Part shown: piece by piece, positions 1 to 8,777 of the stretch
How the letters are laid out: each line of letters opens with the position of its first letter
Numbering within the stretch: the first letter of the stretch is position 1
NCBI GenBank assembly: GCA_017399965.1
Contig: JAFQAP010000011.1
Coordinates: 1-64,000, forward strand
Reading direction: 5' to 3'
DNA from: Clostridia bacterium
GTDB lineage: Bacteria; Bacillota; Clostridia; Oscillospirales; CAG-382
Length of the DNA: 64,000 nt
Program-made: the position numbers and the translations under genes
The notes under the pieces: model-generated
What the model was told of the DNA's origin: nothing
The model's input: only the letters and a program-made list of their open reading frames with translations
Databases searched by the model: none

Positions 1-405
1 AAAGAAATTCCGCAAAATAATATTCTATTCTGGAAATGTTTACTTCGTCCAAAACAGTAATATATACGTCGCCTTTTCCACCCGCTTCGTAAAGCTTGCA
101 CAGCATGGTGGTTTCGTTGAACTTTTTGGTGAATTCGTTGAAATACCCGATCATATCGGATCTTTCTTTCCACATAGGCTGAATGGGAACAACAGTGGTG
201 GAATTGCCGAAGAATTCTCCCGCCGCATAAGCGAGTGATGTCTTGCCGGTACCCGACATACCGCGGAGAATAATGAGCTTGGAAATTCCCATTCCCGCGA
301 TAAAACGGCGGATATCCGCTATATCGTAATACAGCCCCAGCTTTCCCGCCGCATATTCGCGGAATTTTTCGCAAAGCTCGTCAAGCTCACATGTGTCGTA
401 GGGGA
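1..405. repeat. Long direct repeat, copy 1 (ATPase domain)
   Basis: Bases 1-405 align without gaps to 3028-3432. By hand count there are 7 mismatches in 405 positions (131, 185, 199, 284, 347, 392, 393). Similarity stops abruptly at about 405, where the two ATPase genes diverge into different N-termini. It probably continues beyond the left edge. Confidence 0.95.
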
Positions 406-769
406 CAGGCTTTTGATTTTTTAATTCTTTATCTATCCGAGTAAGCTGGGAGAAGCGAATACCGCCCCTCGTTTTTTGCTTTTTCCGTTTTCCGAACAGC
501 TTTTTGAGTATTCTGTGCCTTTTTGTGATAGGTATAAACACGGGAATGACGGAAAGAGCAAGTAAAAACAGCGCGACTAAAAGAGCGAGGGAAAAGGATA
601 TCATCATATAAACCGCTTCGGAGTTTGTGAAAGCGGAGTTAAGATACACCTGTATGTATTTCAGCTCCTTGTTGCCCAAAACGGTTATATAAAATATTAT
701 TGCGGTAATAAAAAACAGCGATGCGGTTACCGCAATGGTAATAAACAATCTTTTCGTTGCTTTTTTCAT
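1..769 (-). CDS. Membrane-anchored McrB-like AAA+ ATPase (second copy, C-terminus cut by window edge)
   Basis: This is a partial gene that runs off the left edge. It starts with ATG at 769, preceded by an AGGAGAGG ribosome site. The N-terminus has two predicted membrane helices (about residues 8-31 and 57-80), so the ATPase domain is probably tethered to the membrane. The ATPase part carries a P-loop (GMSGTGKT) and a Walker B segment (LDEVNISRIEYYFAEF), as in the AAA_5/McrB-type family. From about residue 120 onward it is almost the same as the gene at 2414-3754, while the membrane part is unrelated to that gene. It lies 26 bases downstream of the coiled-coil gene and is probably in the same operon. 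Its substrate is unknown. Confidence 0.8.
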   Translation of the reverse strand, partial: MKKATKRLFITIAVTASLFFITAIIFYITVLGNKELKYIQVYLNSAFTNSEAVYMMISFSLALLVALFLLALSVIPVFIPITKRHRILKKLFGKRKKQKTRGGIRFSQLTRIDKELKNQKPVPYDTCELDELCEKFREYAAGKLGLYYDIADIRRFIAGMGISKLIILRGMSGTGKTSLAYAAGEFFGNSTTVVPIQPMWKERSDMIGYFNEFTKKFNETTMLCKLYEAGGKGDVYITVLDEVNISRIEYYFAEFL

Positions 770-795
770 TTTTCACCTCTCCTGCTTGCTTTTAA

Positions 796-2379
796 TTATT
801 TTTTCCAAAGCTTCTTGCGGCGAATTTGCTTTTTGGTTTCTTTCCAGCAGGATTCAAAATATTTCTTAAAAGCGTTGTATTCCGCTTCAAGATTTAAAAA
901 TTCTTCCTTGGAAAGAGTCGTTTCCGGCTTTTCGGCGCCGCCTTCGGCAAGCTTTGCACCGCGGACTCTGGCGCATTGCAAATTGTATTTTTCCGCAAGC
1001 TCTTTGTAATCCGCAATAAACTTTTCGTTCAGCTTTTTTATCTCATCTTTGTGGTTTTCGTTTATTTTCTTTATCTCTTCATCCTTGCGCTCAAGCGAAG
1101 CTTCCGCGTAACTCAACTCTTGCTTGTGCTTGTCATTGTTTATACGCAAAAGCTCTTGCTGTCTGCGAAGTTCGGCTTTTGCGGCGTCGGTTTCTTTTTT
1201 CGCAGCTGCACGTATTTGCTCTGCCTCCGCTATTTTTTTCTCTGCTTCCAAAAGAAGGTTTTTTCCTTCGTTCAGCCGCTGTATTTGAGCTTGCGCATCT
1301 GCGCATTTATCCTCAAGCGCCATAACGTATTCGGTAACGGCGCTGTCCGTATTGCCGATAATTTGCTTAAGCTCGTATATACGCTTTTCTCTGGCTTTGC
1401 GTTCTTCATTCAGCTTGTCTTCGCAGTACTGCTTATATCTTTCCTCCAATTCGTCGTAAAGACCGCCGCTTCTGTAGGAAAGATAAGACGTAACTGCAAT
1501 AAGCTCCGCATAATCGGCTCTCGCTTCTGCTTTCAACGCGCCCGACTGCTTGTAAAGCTCTTTTACCGTGTATCCGTTTCCGTTATACGCTACCAGATAA
1601 TCGTACAGCTCCAGCGCTTTTGAAAAGCAAGTATTTTGCAAAAGCACGTTTGTTCTTGCAATAGGCGGTTTTAGCACGGGTGCGGTGGAAACTTCCACCA
1701 TCAGACCCGTTTTAAGCAGAGTATCCGTTTCCGCAATAATATTCTTAATGCGCTTCAGCCCGTTTTCCGTTTTGTTTGTGGTTTCTTTATCCACCGCATT
1801 GGAGGAAACTTCTTTGTATTTAAGTGAAAAGCTTATCTTTTTTGTTTTGTCGCCGATAGTTTTGTCAAGCTCTATTTCGGAAGAAAACAAATTCGCGTTT
1901 TCGCATATCTTGGCGTACTTTATTTCGGAAAAATCCTTTATGTAGCAAAGAAGCATATACAAAAATCGGTTTTCGTATACCGCATAAGTGCCGATATTTT
2001 CTGTCATCAATATCTTTTCGGGAATGATTTCTTCGCCGGGAGCAGGCTCTCGCGTTATCATCTGGCTGTGCCGCGCCAGATGCTCTACAGATGTTTTTGA
2101 AACTCTGCGGGCTTTTTCTATAGGGACAGTTTCGCCCTGACGGAGAATAAACTGTCTGTTTTCCTTAATTGCACGATCTATAAAGGGTAGTGAACTTTCT
2201 ATCTGCTCCACCCAGTCTGTGTTTATTTCGCAGGTACTTAAAACAGTATCGCACTTTTCGCCTTTTTTGTCTGTGCGCAGAATGGCGCGCTGCATTTTTG
2301 TATTCTCCGGCTCGTTCCCTTTGGCTTGGAGATAAGCCGAATATCCTCGGTGCATTGCATCCAGCATTTTGTCTTGCAT
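796..2379 (-). CDS. Coiled-coil protein with ENRF motif (DUF2357-like partner of McrB-type ATPases)
   Basis: This is a 527-residue protein of unknown function. The N-terminal half contains the segment TYAVYENRFLYMLL (residues 131-144). Its ENRF core resembles the motif seen in DUF2357 proteins that accompany McrB-like ATPases; that link is my recollection of the family, not a search result. From about residue 320 to 470 the protein is rich in E, K, A and Q with heptad-like spacing and is probably a long coiled coil. I see no PD-(D/E)XK nuclease motif at the end, where a McrC-like partner would have one. It sits between two McrB-like ATPase genes with gaps of 34 and 26 bases. I infer that it is a structural or adaptor subunit of the same complex. 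Confidence 0.6.
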   Translation of the reverse strand: MQDKMLDAMHRGYSAYLQAKGNEPENTKMQRAILRTDKKGEKCDTVLSTCEINTDWVEQIESSLPFIDRAIKENRQFILRQGETVPIEKARRVSKTSVEHLARHSQMITREPAPGEEIIPEKILMTENIGTYAVYENRFLYMLLCYIKDFSEIKYAKICENANLFSSEIELDKTIGDKTKKISFSLKYKEVSSNAVDKETTNKTENGLKRIKNIIAETDTLLKTGLMVEVSTAPVLKPPIARTNVLLQNTCFSKALELYDYLVAYNGNGYTVKELYKQSGALKAEARADYAELIAVTSYLSYRSGGLYDELEERYKQYCEDKLNEERKAREKRIYELKQIIGNTDSAVTEYVMALEDKCADAQAQIQRLNEGKNLLLEAEKKIAEAEQIRAAAKKETDAAKAELRRQQELLRINNDKHKQELSYAEASLERKDEEIKKINENHKDEIKKLNEKFIADYKELAEKYNLQCARVRGAKLAEGGAEKPETTLSKEEFLNLEAEYNAFKKYFESCWKETKKQIRRKKLWKK

Positions 2380-2413
2380 AACGGACCCCCTTTTAAAAAG
2401 GTTTTAAACTGAA

Positions 2414-3754
2414 CTATACGTTCCTTTTAATGCGTTTTATATGTTCGTTGCTTTGGGGCAGATTTTTAAGCCCAAACAATTCGTCAAGTAAACTTAAAAG
2501 ATTATCGCTTTCGCTTTTAACAAAAGCGGGGCTCAACTGCTCCAATTTACGGAGTATCTTTCTCGCCAGAATATCGTCCAAAGCTTCGGTCTCTGTTCCT
2601 CCGCAGGCTAACATAACAGGCACGTAAGCCTCTATCTGTCTCATAATTCTGTTGCCGAAGGAAACTCTGAACACTTCGGAAAGATATTCGTCCAGCCTTT
2701 TTAGCTTTTCCTTGCTTTCGCTTGAAAGAGTGTACTTTTCCTTTGCTTTTTCAAATAATTGATCCAAGGCTTCATAGGAAATATGGCAGGGTGAGGGAGT
2801 ATCGCATACGAAAGGAGTACACTTTCTGTCAAGATCAATAACCGCGGCTCTGTCGTATACCTTGTCGGATATGGCAAAGGTTGAATCATCGTTGTTGGCA
2901 GTACCCACAAACCACATGTTTACGGGCAGTAACAGCTTTCCGTTTACAAGACGGGCGGGATCGTTTTTCCAGGTATCGGAAACAACGTCAAGATATCTCT
3001 TGCTTGTATCGGGAAGCTCAAGGAGAGAAAGAAATTCCGCAAAATAATATTCTATTCTGGAAATGTTTACTTCGTCCAAAACAGTAATATATACGTCGCC
3101 TTTTCCACCCGCTTCGTAAAGCTTGCACAGCATGGTGGTTTCGTTGAACTTTTTGGTAAATTCGTTGAAATACCCGATCATATCGGATCTTTCTTTCCAC
3201 ATAGGCTGAATTGGAACAACAGTGGAGGAATTGCCGAAGAATTCTCCCGCCGCATAAGCGAGTGATGTCTTGCCGGTACCCGACATACCGCGGAGAATAA
3301 TGAGCTTGGAGATTCCCATTCCCGCGATAAAACGGCGGATATCCGCTATATCGTAATACAGCCCCAGCTTTCCTGCCGCATATTCGCGGAATTTTTCGCA
3401 AAGCTCGTCAAGCTCACAGATGTCGTAGGGGATAGCGGCGGTACTTTTGCTCAGCTCCTCGTCTATTCTTGCCAGCTGGGAAAAACGGGAAGCGCTTGTA
3501 TCCGCAACGGTTTTCTCTGCACCTACTGCGGTGTCTTCGCCGTATGGCGCATTACTTCGAATGTTCTCCGCATCCTTGCGCATCATATGCAAAGCGATCA
3601 GTACAGCACCCGATATTACCGCTACAAGGAACATAAGTATTGCCAGATACATCCCGATAGCATAAGGAGTAGAGAAAAAATCAAAAAGGGAAGACCCCGC
3701 AGACATTTGCGGGATGTAACCAAAAGTATATATACAGGACATAATTTCGTTCAT
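2414..3754 (-). CDS. Membrane-anchored McrB-like AAA+ ATPase (complete copy)
   Basis: This is a 446-residue protein. One strong membrane helix lies near residues 33-57 and is followed by a charged linker. The AAA+ domain has Walker A GMSGTGKT (156-163), Walker B with VLDEVN (225-230), a sensor-1 GTANN (284-288) and a candidate arginine finger at R302. The DEVN-ISRIEYYFAEFLSLLE stretch is characteristic of the McrB/AAA_5 group rather than of ClpX or FtsH. No DNA-binding N-terminal domain of the McrB type is visible; the membrane helix takes its place. It is the first gene of an operon with 796-2379 and 1-769. ATG at 3754 follows GGAG. Confidence 0.8.
   Translation of the reverse strand: MNEIMSCIYTFGYIPQMSAGSSLFDFFSTPYAIGMYLAILMFLVAVISGAVLIALHMMRKDAENIRSNAPYGEDTAVGAEKTVADTSASRFSQLARIDEELSKSTAAIPYDICELDELCEKFREYAAGKLGLYYDIADIRRFIAGMGISKLIILRGMSGTGKTSLAYAAGEFFGNSSTVVPIQPMWKERSDMIGYFNEFTKKFNETTMLCKLYEAGGKGDVYITVLDEVNISRIEYYFAEFLSLLELPDTSKRYLDVVSDTWKNDPARLVNGKLLLPVNMWFVGTANNDDSTFAISDKVYDRAAVIDLDRKCTPFVCDTPSPCHISYEALDQLFEKAKEKYTLSSESKEKLKRLDEYLSEVFRVSFGNRIMRQIEAYVPVMLACGGTETEALDDILARKILRKLEQLSPAFVKSESDNLLSLLDELFGLKNLPQSNEHIKRIKRNV
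3028..3432. repeat. Long direct repeat, copy 2 (ATPase domain)
   Basis: This is the partner of bases 1-405, with 398 of 405 positions identical by hand count. It encodes the region from the DELCEKF segment through the Walker B segment of the ATPase at 2414-3754. Confidence 0.95.
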
Positions 3755-3804
3755 AAACCCATCTCCTTTTTACGAAAAAAAGTATTATTCACCTTTATAT
3801 GTGT

Positions 3805-3833
3805 ATTATATCATAATGAATTAATATATTCAA
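3805..3833 (-). promoter_or_regulatory. Putative sigma-A promoter of the ATPase operon
   Basis: On the minus strand TTGAAT and TATAAT are separated by 17 bases, about 50 bases upstream of the ATG at 3754. Confidence 0.55.
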
Positions 3834-3955
3834 CATCGGTTGTGTCAAAAATGACTAAATCTCACATCAAAAAACACAAAAAACAGTAATATTTTACAAA
3901 CTGTTCATATAATAATACTTTTCAAAACCGTTTTTGGTTACATTAAATTAAAAAA

Positions 3956-3989
3956 TTCCCCCAAGAAACTGCAATGCTTCTCGGGGGAA
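3956..3989 (-). terminator. Hairpin terminator of the DUF4855 gene (GGGG-hairpin family)
   Basis: The stem CCCCGAGAAGC / GTTTCTTGGGG, read on the minus strand, is followed by a T-run just after the stop codon at 3994. The stem belongs to the GGGG-hairpin family seen elsewhere in the window. Confidence 0.65.
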
Positions 3990-3993
3990 AGGT

Positions 3994-6900
3994 TTATTCT
4001 ACTGTTATTTCTGCCGTGCAGATGTCGGATTCGCCGAAGCCGGAATTAAAAGTATATGTAAATGTTACCGTTCCGGTAAAATCCTTTTCCGGATAGAACA
4101 CGAATGTTCCGTCGTTTGCAAGAGAAACCGTGCCGCTTTCGGGCATGGAAACTATATCGAAAATGTATCCGGAAGGTACGTCTGTCATTGTTTTGCCGGA
4201 TATCAAGGCGTTCTTTTCCCCCTTTACCGTAACCTTTTCCAAGGCGTCGGGTTCTGTGGGAAGAGTGCCTTTTATAAACTGATAAGTATAATCATAGATC
4301 AACCGCGTCTTTCCGCCGGCTTTTGCCGCATCGTAATAGCAGTAGATCTCCTGATAATACATATGTACGCAGTTTTCCATATAACCGTACTTTGCGCCGC
4401 CTGCCAGATACTCCAGATATCTTCTGTAAAGATTTGCGTTGTTGAACGTAGCGGATGCGATCTCTATCTCGATTCCCATTCCGTAATACTTTGCCATATT
4501 GGCGGCGTATTCGAGTCTGCTGTCGGGCACTTCTTCCTTGAATACGTATCCGGGCTGCATGCAAGCAACGTCAAAGCAGTGGTCCTGCCAGGAATCCACG
4601 CCGGATGCACAGAACCAGGGGATCCAGAAGAAATCCAGACCCTTTTCGTGCACCATCTTGCTCACTTCTATTACCAGCTCGGGTTCGTTTTCCTTGGGGT
4701 ATACGCCCTCGTCAAACCAATAATAGCCCACGAGCTCGATGTTTTTGAAATCATACTCATTGTATTTTTCTTCAAACAGAGTTATTTGCTCATTGACAGA
4801 CTTTATCTTGTCCTCAAGCTTCAGTTCCGCGGGAGGCATATACACAGCTACGGTGAGACCGTATTTAAAGCTGTCGTCCAGCTTTAATGCCGCTTTTACC
4901 TGACCTGCCGCTTCTTCCAAGGCGAGTATGTTTTTACCTTCCGCAAACAGATCATTAACAATCCATTGTATGTCGCTTTCCGCGTATCCTGCGGAAGCGC
5001 CGTTACCCGAAGGGAAACCGCCGCTGTTAAGGAACAAAAAGCTATCGAACATAGTATCGGTAATATTCCCATCGGTATCAACATAACCCAGGTAGGGGAT
5101 AAGCTTTTCCACGTCAAATCCGTTAAGCTTGGGACCGTGGTACAGCAGGCAAAGATCCTTTGCGCCGTTTAACAGGTCTTCGGATGGCTCCTTGTAGCCG
5201 ATACCGCTTTCCTCACGGGTCTTAAGTCCGCTGTTTTTAAGTGTGGGCGCACCGCCCGTCGCCGTGGTACCGAACGCCTCAAGCTCGCCAATACCTATCC
5301 AATTACAGGAGAGGAGGTGGAAACAAATATACCTTGCCTGTACCGCAGATCTCATTTCCAGGGATACGGATACCAGCGTGTTGTCGTTTTTGGGCTCAAC
5401 CTTCATTGTTCCCGCATTGTACCAGGTCTTTGCATCGTCGGATAAAAATACGGTTACCTTGAAGGGTGCCTGAACTCCCCAAGGAATGCGGTGGGTAAAC
5501 TGCGCCGTAAAGGATTTTACCGCCGCCATATCACCCAGATCGTAATATATTTCAATGGGAGCAGCCGAGCTTTGGAATTTAAAGAACTGTCCGTTGTGAA
5601 TTTCGTTGCTCGTTGCCATTTTGCCGTCTGTAAGAACAGGGGAGTCCGACTTGGACAAATCACCGGAAACTCCTGTTATATGCTCGGGAATGTATATCTG
5701 CTGTATATTGCCTTGTATCAGATTCACGGTTTCATAAGAAACCTTTTCCCATTTTTTAATTTCGGTTTCGAATACCAGCGGCTCAAAGTAAGATCCCTGT
5801 TCAATAACGCCGGTGTTGGCGTATACTGCCGCTTCCTCAATAATAAACTTTTTGGTATCGGTAGCCTCAAGAGTAAATCTTACGTATCTGCCGGATGCGC
5901 ATTTATCAAGCACGAGAGGGAATTCATATACGCTTTGTCCCGAATATACGCCGTAAATTCTGCCTATATCGGTGAAATCGGAGTTATCGTCGCTCACCGC
6001 ATAGGTTACTGCAACGGGCATATACCGTCCCGTGGCGTTGTTTGAATAGCAGGTGAGGCGGAATTCGCTCATATCCTCTCGCTTTTCTCCCAAATCAACG
6101 GTTACGGTAACAGCGTTGCCGCCGTCAAAGCCCACCCATTTTCCCAACTCGTACACACCGGTTATGTTGCCATCGGTGAGATACTTGCCGTTATCTGCAA
6201 ATCCGCTTGCGGTTTCTGCGGAAAGGGTGTAATTGCATCCTTTGCTCACCAGCTGTAATGCCAGTTCTCTGTCGGGTACGGCACCGCCCTCGTATTTTAC
6301 GGTTCCAAGATTATCATAAGCTGCCTTTACGGCATCACGGAATATTTCGTCGGGGCTTTGCTTTTTCTTTTCGTCGGATATTACGGATATCTCATCCAGG
6401 AATATCCAGCTGTTCAGCTTTGATATTTCCAATCTTACGTAACGTGCTCTTATATAGTATTCGGATGTGAATACGGCTTCAAGGCGGTCTCCGTCAACGT
6501 ATTCGGGTATGGTCATTTCACCCGCATCGGTATACTTTCTTCCGTCCTTGGAGACCTTTATTTTTACTCCCGAAGGAGGTGCGATTCCCGCATTGGTAGT
6601 GGAAAGATAACCCATCCTCACTTCGTATATTTTTGAGTAAACCTTGCCCAGATCCAGGGTTATGGTAAGCGCTCCGCCCAGATAACCTGCATAGTTTATG
6701 TCGTTATAGTCTGCGCTTCCTACAGGGCCGGTCATACTGTCGGTAAGCTCTATACCGTATGTATCGGGGTACTTTTCGCCCGCTTCCATGGAAACGGTGT
6801 AAGGCATACCCGTGCTTATAACGGTGGAAAACTCGGGATCTGTTACGGGATCGCCCTTGTTTTCCGGCACTTCGCTTTCTGTTTCGGTAATGTTTACGCT

Positions 6901-7005
6901 TATATCGGAATTATCCGAATCCGGCGTAATACATCCTGCAAATACGGGCAGTAACATTGCCGCAATAATAAGCAGTGTGAATATTTGCTGTGCTCTTTTT
7001 GACAT
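3994..7005 (-). CDS. DUF4855-type surface lipoprotein with discoidin-like domains
   Basis: This is a 1003-residue protein. It starts with a lipoprotein signal peptide whose lipobox is VFAGC (Cys25), so it is probably anchored outside the membrane. Two or three discoidin (F5/8 type C)-like segments follow at roughly residues 50-210, 255-400 and 440-600, each with a phrase such as ARYVRLEIS or ARYICFHL. Residues about 620-910 look like DUF4855 (DSFLFLNSGG, YWFDEG, WIPWFC). The last 85 residues look like a cadherin- or Ig-type beta domain. The likely role is binding or cleavage of a polysaccharide, but the substrate is unknown. A good ribosome site (GGAGGCGA) precedes the ATG at 7005. Confidence 0.75.
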   Translation of the reverse strand: MSKRAQQIFTLLIIAAMLLPVFAGCITPDSDNSDISVNITETESEVPENKGDPVTDPEFSTVISTGMPYTVSMEAGEKYPDTYGIELTDSMTGPVGSADYNDINYAGYLGGALTITLDLGKVYSKIYEVRMGYLSTTNAGIAPPSGVKIKVSKDGRKYTDAGEMTIPEYVDGDRLEAVFTSEYYIRARYVRLEISKLNSWIFLDEISVISDEKKKQSPDEIFRDAVKAAYDNLGTVKYEGGAVPDRELALQLVSKGCNYTLSAETASGFADNGKYLTDGNITGVYELGKWVGFDGGNAVTVTVDLGEKREDMSEFRLTCYSNNATGRYMPVAVTYAVSDDNSDFTDIGRIYGVYSGQSVYEFPLVLDKCASGRYVRFTLEATDTKKFIIEEAAVYANTGVIEQGSYFEPLVFETEIKKWEKVSYETVNLIQGNIQQIYIPEHITGVSGDLSKSDSPVLTDGKMATSNEIHNGQFFKFQSSAAPIEIYYDLGDMAAVKSFTAQFTHRIPWGVQAPFKVTVFLSDDAKTWYNAGTMKVEPKNDNTLVSVSLEMRSAVQARYICFHLLSCNWIGIGELEAFGTTATGGAPTLKNSGLKTREESGIGYKEPSEDLLNGAKDLCLLYHGPKLNGFDVEKLIPYLGYVDTDGNITDTMFDSFLFLNSGGFPSGNGASAGYAESDIQWIVNDLFAEGKNILALEEAAGQVKAALKLDDSFKYGLTVAVYMPPAELKLEDKIKSVNEQITLFEEKYNEYDFKNIELVGYYWFDEGVYPKENEPELVIEVSKMVHEKGLDFFWIPWFCASGVDSWQDHCFDVACMQPGYVFKEEVPDSRLEYAANMAKYYGMGIEIEIASATFNNANLYRRYLEYLAGGAKYGYMENCVHMYYQEIYCYYDAAKAGGKTRLIYDYTYQFIKGTLPTEPDALEKVTVKGEKNALISGKTMTDVPSGYIFDIVSMPESGTVSLANDGTFVFYPEKDFTGTVTFTYTFNSGFGESDICTAEITVE

Positions 7006-7034
7006 ATCGTCGCCTCCGCAGGTATATTTTGTTC

Positions 7035-7063
7035 AGTTTATCATATTCTTCGGCACTATTCAA
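7035..7063 (-). promoter_or_regulatory. Putative promoter of the DUF4855 lipoprotein gene
   Basis: On the minus strand TTGAAT and TAAACT are separated by 17 bases, 30 bases upstream of the ATG at 7005. Confidence 0.45.
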
Positions 7064-7073
7064 TAGTTATACG

Positions 7074-7106
7074 AAAAAATAAGACGGCTTCTAAACAAAC
7101 CGTCTT
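7074..7106 (-). terminator. Hairpin terminator after the ZIP gene
   Basis: AAGACGG and CCGTCTT pair around a 12-base loop and are followed by ATTTTTTC on the minus strand. Confidence 0.7.
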
Positions 7107-7128
7107 ATCTGTTTTTGGTTATATGTTT

Positions 7129-7881
7129 TTATCCCAACAGCGTATCGGTTATAAGCATCACGCAAAAGCCGACAAGCAGGGAATAGGTTGCGCCTCTTTG
7201 ATGACCGTGGGCGTGGGTTTCGGGGATCATTTCGTCGCTTATAACGTAAAGCATGGTTCCTCCCGCAAAAGCCAGAGCAAAGGGAAGTATTACGGAAGCT
7301 ATGCTTACCGCAAAATACCCGATAAGGGTGCCGATCACCTCTACCACTCCGGTAGCCATAGCGCACAGAAAAGTCTTTTTCGGGGATACGCCTGCCGCCA
7401 GCATAGGACCGATGATCACCATACCTTCGGGGATGTTTTGCAGAGCGATACCTCCTGCGATAATAAGGGCTTGGGAGGTGTCGCCGGATCCGAATCCCAC
7501 GCCTGCCGCAATACCCTCGGGGAGGTTATGTATTGCGATAGCGGCGACAAAAAGCAATACCTTGCTTAAATTTGCGTTGCTGTGCTGTTCCGTGTCGGGA
7601 CCGACAAGACGGTGGAGATGGGGTACCAGCTTGTCTATAAGGTTGAGGCATAAAGCACCTGCAAAAACCCCCGCCACCGTAACAATAAGTCCGTATTTAC
7701 CGCCGTAATCCAGAGAGGGAAGTATAAGTCCCAGCACCGCGGCGGCAAGCATTACTCCCGCAGCAAAGGAAAGCACTATATCCGAAAACTTGTGGGAGAT
7801 CTTTTTAAACAAAAATCCGATCACGGAACCGAATATTGTTGCGCCGCCCACACCCAGCGCGGTTAATAATACCATTTTCAT
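7129..7881 (-). CDS. ZIP-family divalent metal transporter
   Basis: This is a 250-residue polytopic membrane protein of the ZIP (ZupT-like) family, which moves zinc, iron or similar cations into the cytoplasm. The two metal-site motifs of the family are present: HNLPEG at 118-123 and QNIPEG at 148-153. A short His-bearing loop lies between the third and fourth helices (HLHRLVG and QHSN, about 88-102). The length is normal. The gene stands alone between two hairpins. The cation preferred cannot be told from the sequence, and no metal-responsive operator was recognised. Confidence 0.88.
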   Translation of the reverse strand: MKMVLLTALGVGGATIFGSVIGFLFKKISHKFSDIVLSFAAGVMLAAAVLGLILPSLDYGGKYGLIVTVAGVFAGALCLNLIDKLVPHLHRLVGPDTEQHSNANLSKVLLFVAAIAIHNLPEGIAAGVGFGSGDTSQALIIAGGIALQNIPEGMVIIGPMLAAGVSPKKTFLCAMATGVVEVIGTLIGYFAVSIASVILPFALAFAGGTMLYVISDEMIPETHAHGHQRGATYSLLVGFCVMLITDTLLG

Positions 7882-7902
7882 CTTTGTTTTCTCCCGTAAT
7901 TC

Positions 7903-7938
7903 AAAAGCACCGGCTGTGCTCTGCCGCCGGTACTTTTA
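7903..7938 (-). terminator. Hairpin terminator after the redox operon
   Basis: AAAAGTACCGGC and GCCGGTGCTTTT pair on the minus strand between the BFD-like gene and the ZIP gene. Confidence 0.65.
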
Positions 7939-7956
7939 TGTTTTCTTGGGGTGAAT

Positions 7957-8151
7957 TTATATCTGTTTGTGTCCCATCATAAGCTCGGATATAATATCCA
8001 AAACCTTTTGATGGCAGCCGCCGCATCCCGTAGAGCAGTGAGTTACCTGCTGAACTGCGTTAAACGCCTGCAGCACGTTTTCAAATTTATTGTTATTTTC
8101 AAGTGCATCTGCGATGTCGGCATAGCTGACCTGCTTGCAGTTGCACACCAT
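7957..8151 (-). CDS. BFD-like [2Fe-2S]-binding protein
   Basis: This small 64-residue protein has the cysteine pattern of the bacterioferritin-associated ferredoxin fold: C3-x-C5 near the start and C43-x2-C46 (STGCGGC) near the middle, plus an extra C39. Such domains carry a [2Fe-2S] cluster and pass electrons. I chose the ATG at 8151 because GAGAGA lies 6 bases before it and relatives begin MVC-x-C. An in-frame ATG at 8166 has no ribosome site and would add five residues. It is the last gene of the oxidative-stress operon and may be an electron carrier for its neighbours. Confidence 0.8.
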   Translation of the reverse strand: MVCNCKQVSYADIADALENNNKFENVLQAFNAVQQVTHCSTGCGGCHQKVLDIISELMMGHKQI

Positions 8152-8167
8152 ATAGTTCTCTCTCATA

Positions 8168-8323
8168 TTATTCTGCGCTGAAGTTATCCTTGCCTACACC
8201 GCAAACGGCGCATTCAAAGTCTTCGGGAAGGTCTTCAAATTTGGTGCCGGGAGCAATGCCTCTGTCGGGATCGCCCAAAGCTTCATCATAGGTCCAGCCG
8301 CAAATTTCACATACGTATTTCAT
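8168..8323 (-). CDS. Rubredoxin
   Basis: This is a 51-residue rubredoxin. The iron is held by two CxxC-type hooks, C5/C8 (CEICGW) and C38/C41 ([11 protein letters not shown]). The spacing and the [19 protein letters not shown] loop are typical. A strong GGAGGAAAATAAC site precedes the ATG at 8323. It lies between desulfoferrodoxin and the BFD-like gene and probably supplies electrons to superoxide reductase or to the flavodiiron protein. Confidence 0.95.
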   Translation of the reverse strand: MKYVCEICGWTYDEALGDPDRGIAPGTKFEDLPEDFECAVCGVGKDNFSAE

Positions 8324-8355
8324 GTTATTTTCCTCCGTTTATTCAAAAATATAAA

Positions 8356-8742
8356 TTATTCTACGTCTGTTTTCCACAAACCGTGAAGGTTGCAGTAAGC
8401 ATAAACAGCTACAGGTTTTTCATCTGCAACAGCAAAGGTTACAACGGGCTTTTCGCCGGGGTTAAGACACTTTCTCTGTCCGCCCTTGTCGGTCTGGAGA
8501 TATACCCAAGTAATGCTGTGTTCTTCGCTCATAGGGTGCTCAACGCTGCCCACGCAAACCTTAACGGTGTTGCCTTCGACCGATACTACGGGAATATGCT
8601 TTTCCTTGCTTGCCTCAACGGTGCCTGCTTCGATAGCGGTCATTTTCTGTCCGCAGCAAACTACGGGCACGCCGGAGCTGTGGATCATACCGATAATATT
8701 TCCGCAATGCTCGCAAATGTAAAATCTTGTTTCGTTACACAT
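8356..8742 (-). CDS. dfx: Desulfoferrodoxin (superoxide reductase)
   Basis: This 128-residue protein reduces superoxide to hydrogen peroxide without making oxygen. The N-terminal desulforedoxin domain has its four cysteines (C10, C13, C29, C30). The catalytic iron site has H49 in the EKHIP loop, H69, H75, C117 and H120 (CNLHG). The two-centre class and the length are standard. It is in one run with the flavodiiron protein upstream and rubredoxin downstream, so the operon makes both the enzymes and their electron donors. Confidence 0.96.
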   Translation of the reverse strand: MCNETRFYICEHCGNIIGMIHSSGVPVVCCGQKMTAIEAGTVEASKEKHIPVVSVEGNTVKVCVGSVEHPMSEEHSITWVYLQTDKGGQRKCLNPGEKPVVTFAVADEKPVAVYAYCNLHGLWKTDVE

Positions 8743-8777
8743 AAAATTTTTCCTCCGTGTGTTTATTATATTTTTTG

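Noticed and set aside
1..3754. Classical McrBC restriction system
   Set aside because: No McrC nuclease motif is seen, and the ATPases have membrane helices in place of a DNA-binding N-domain.
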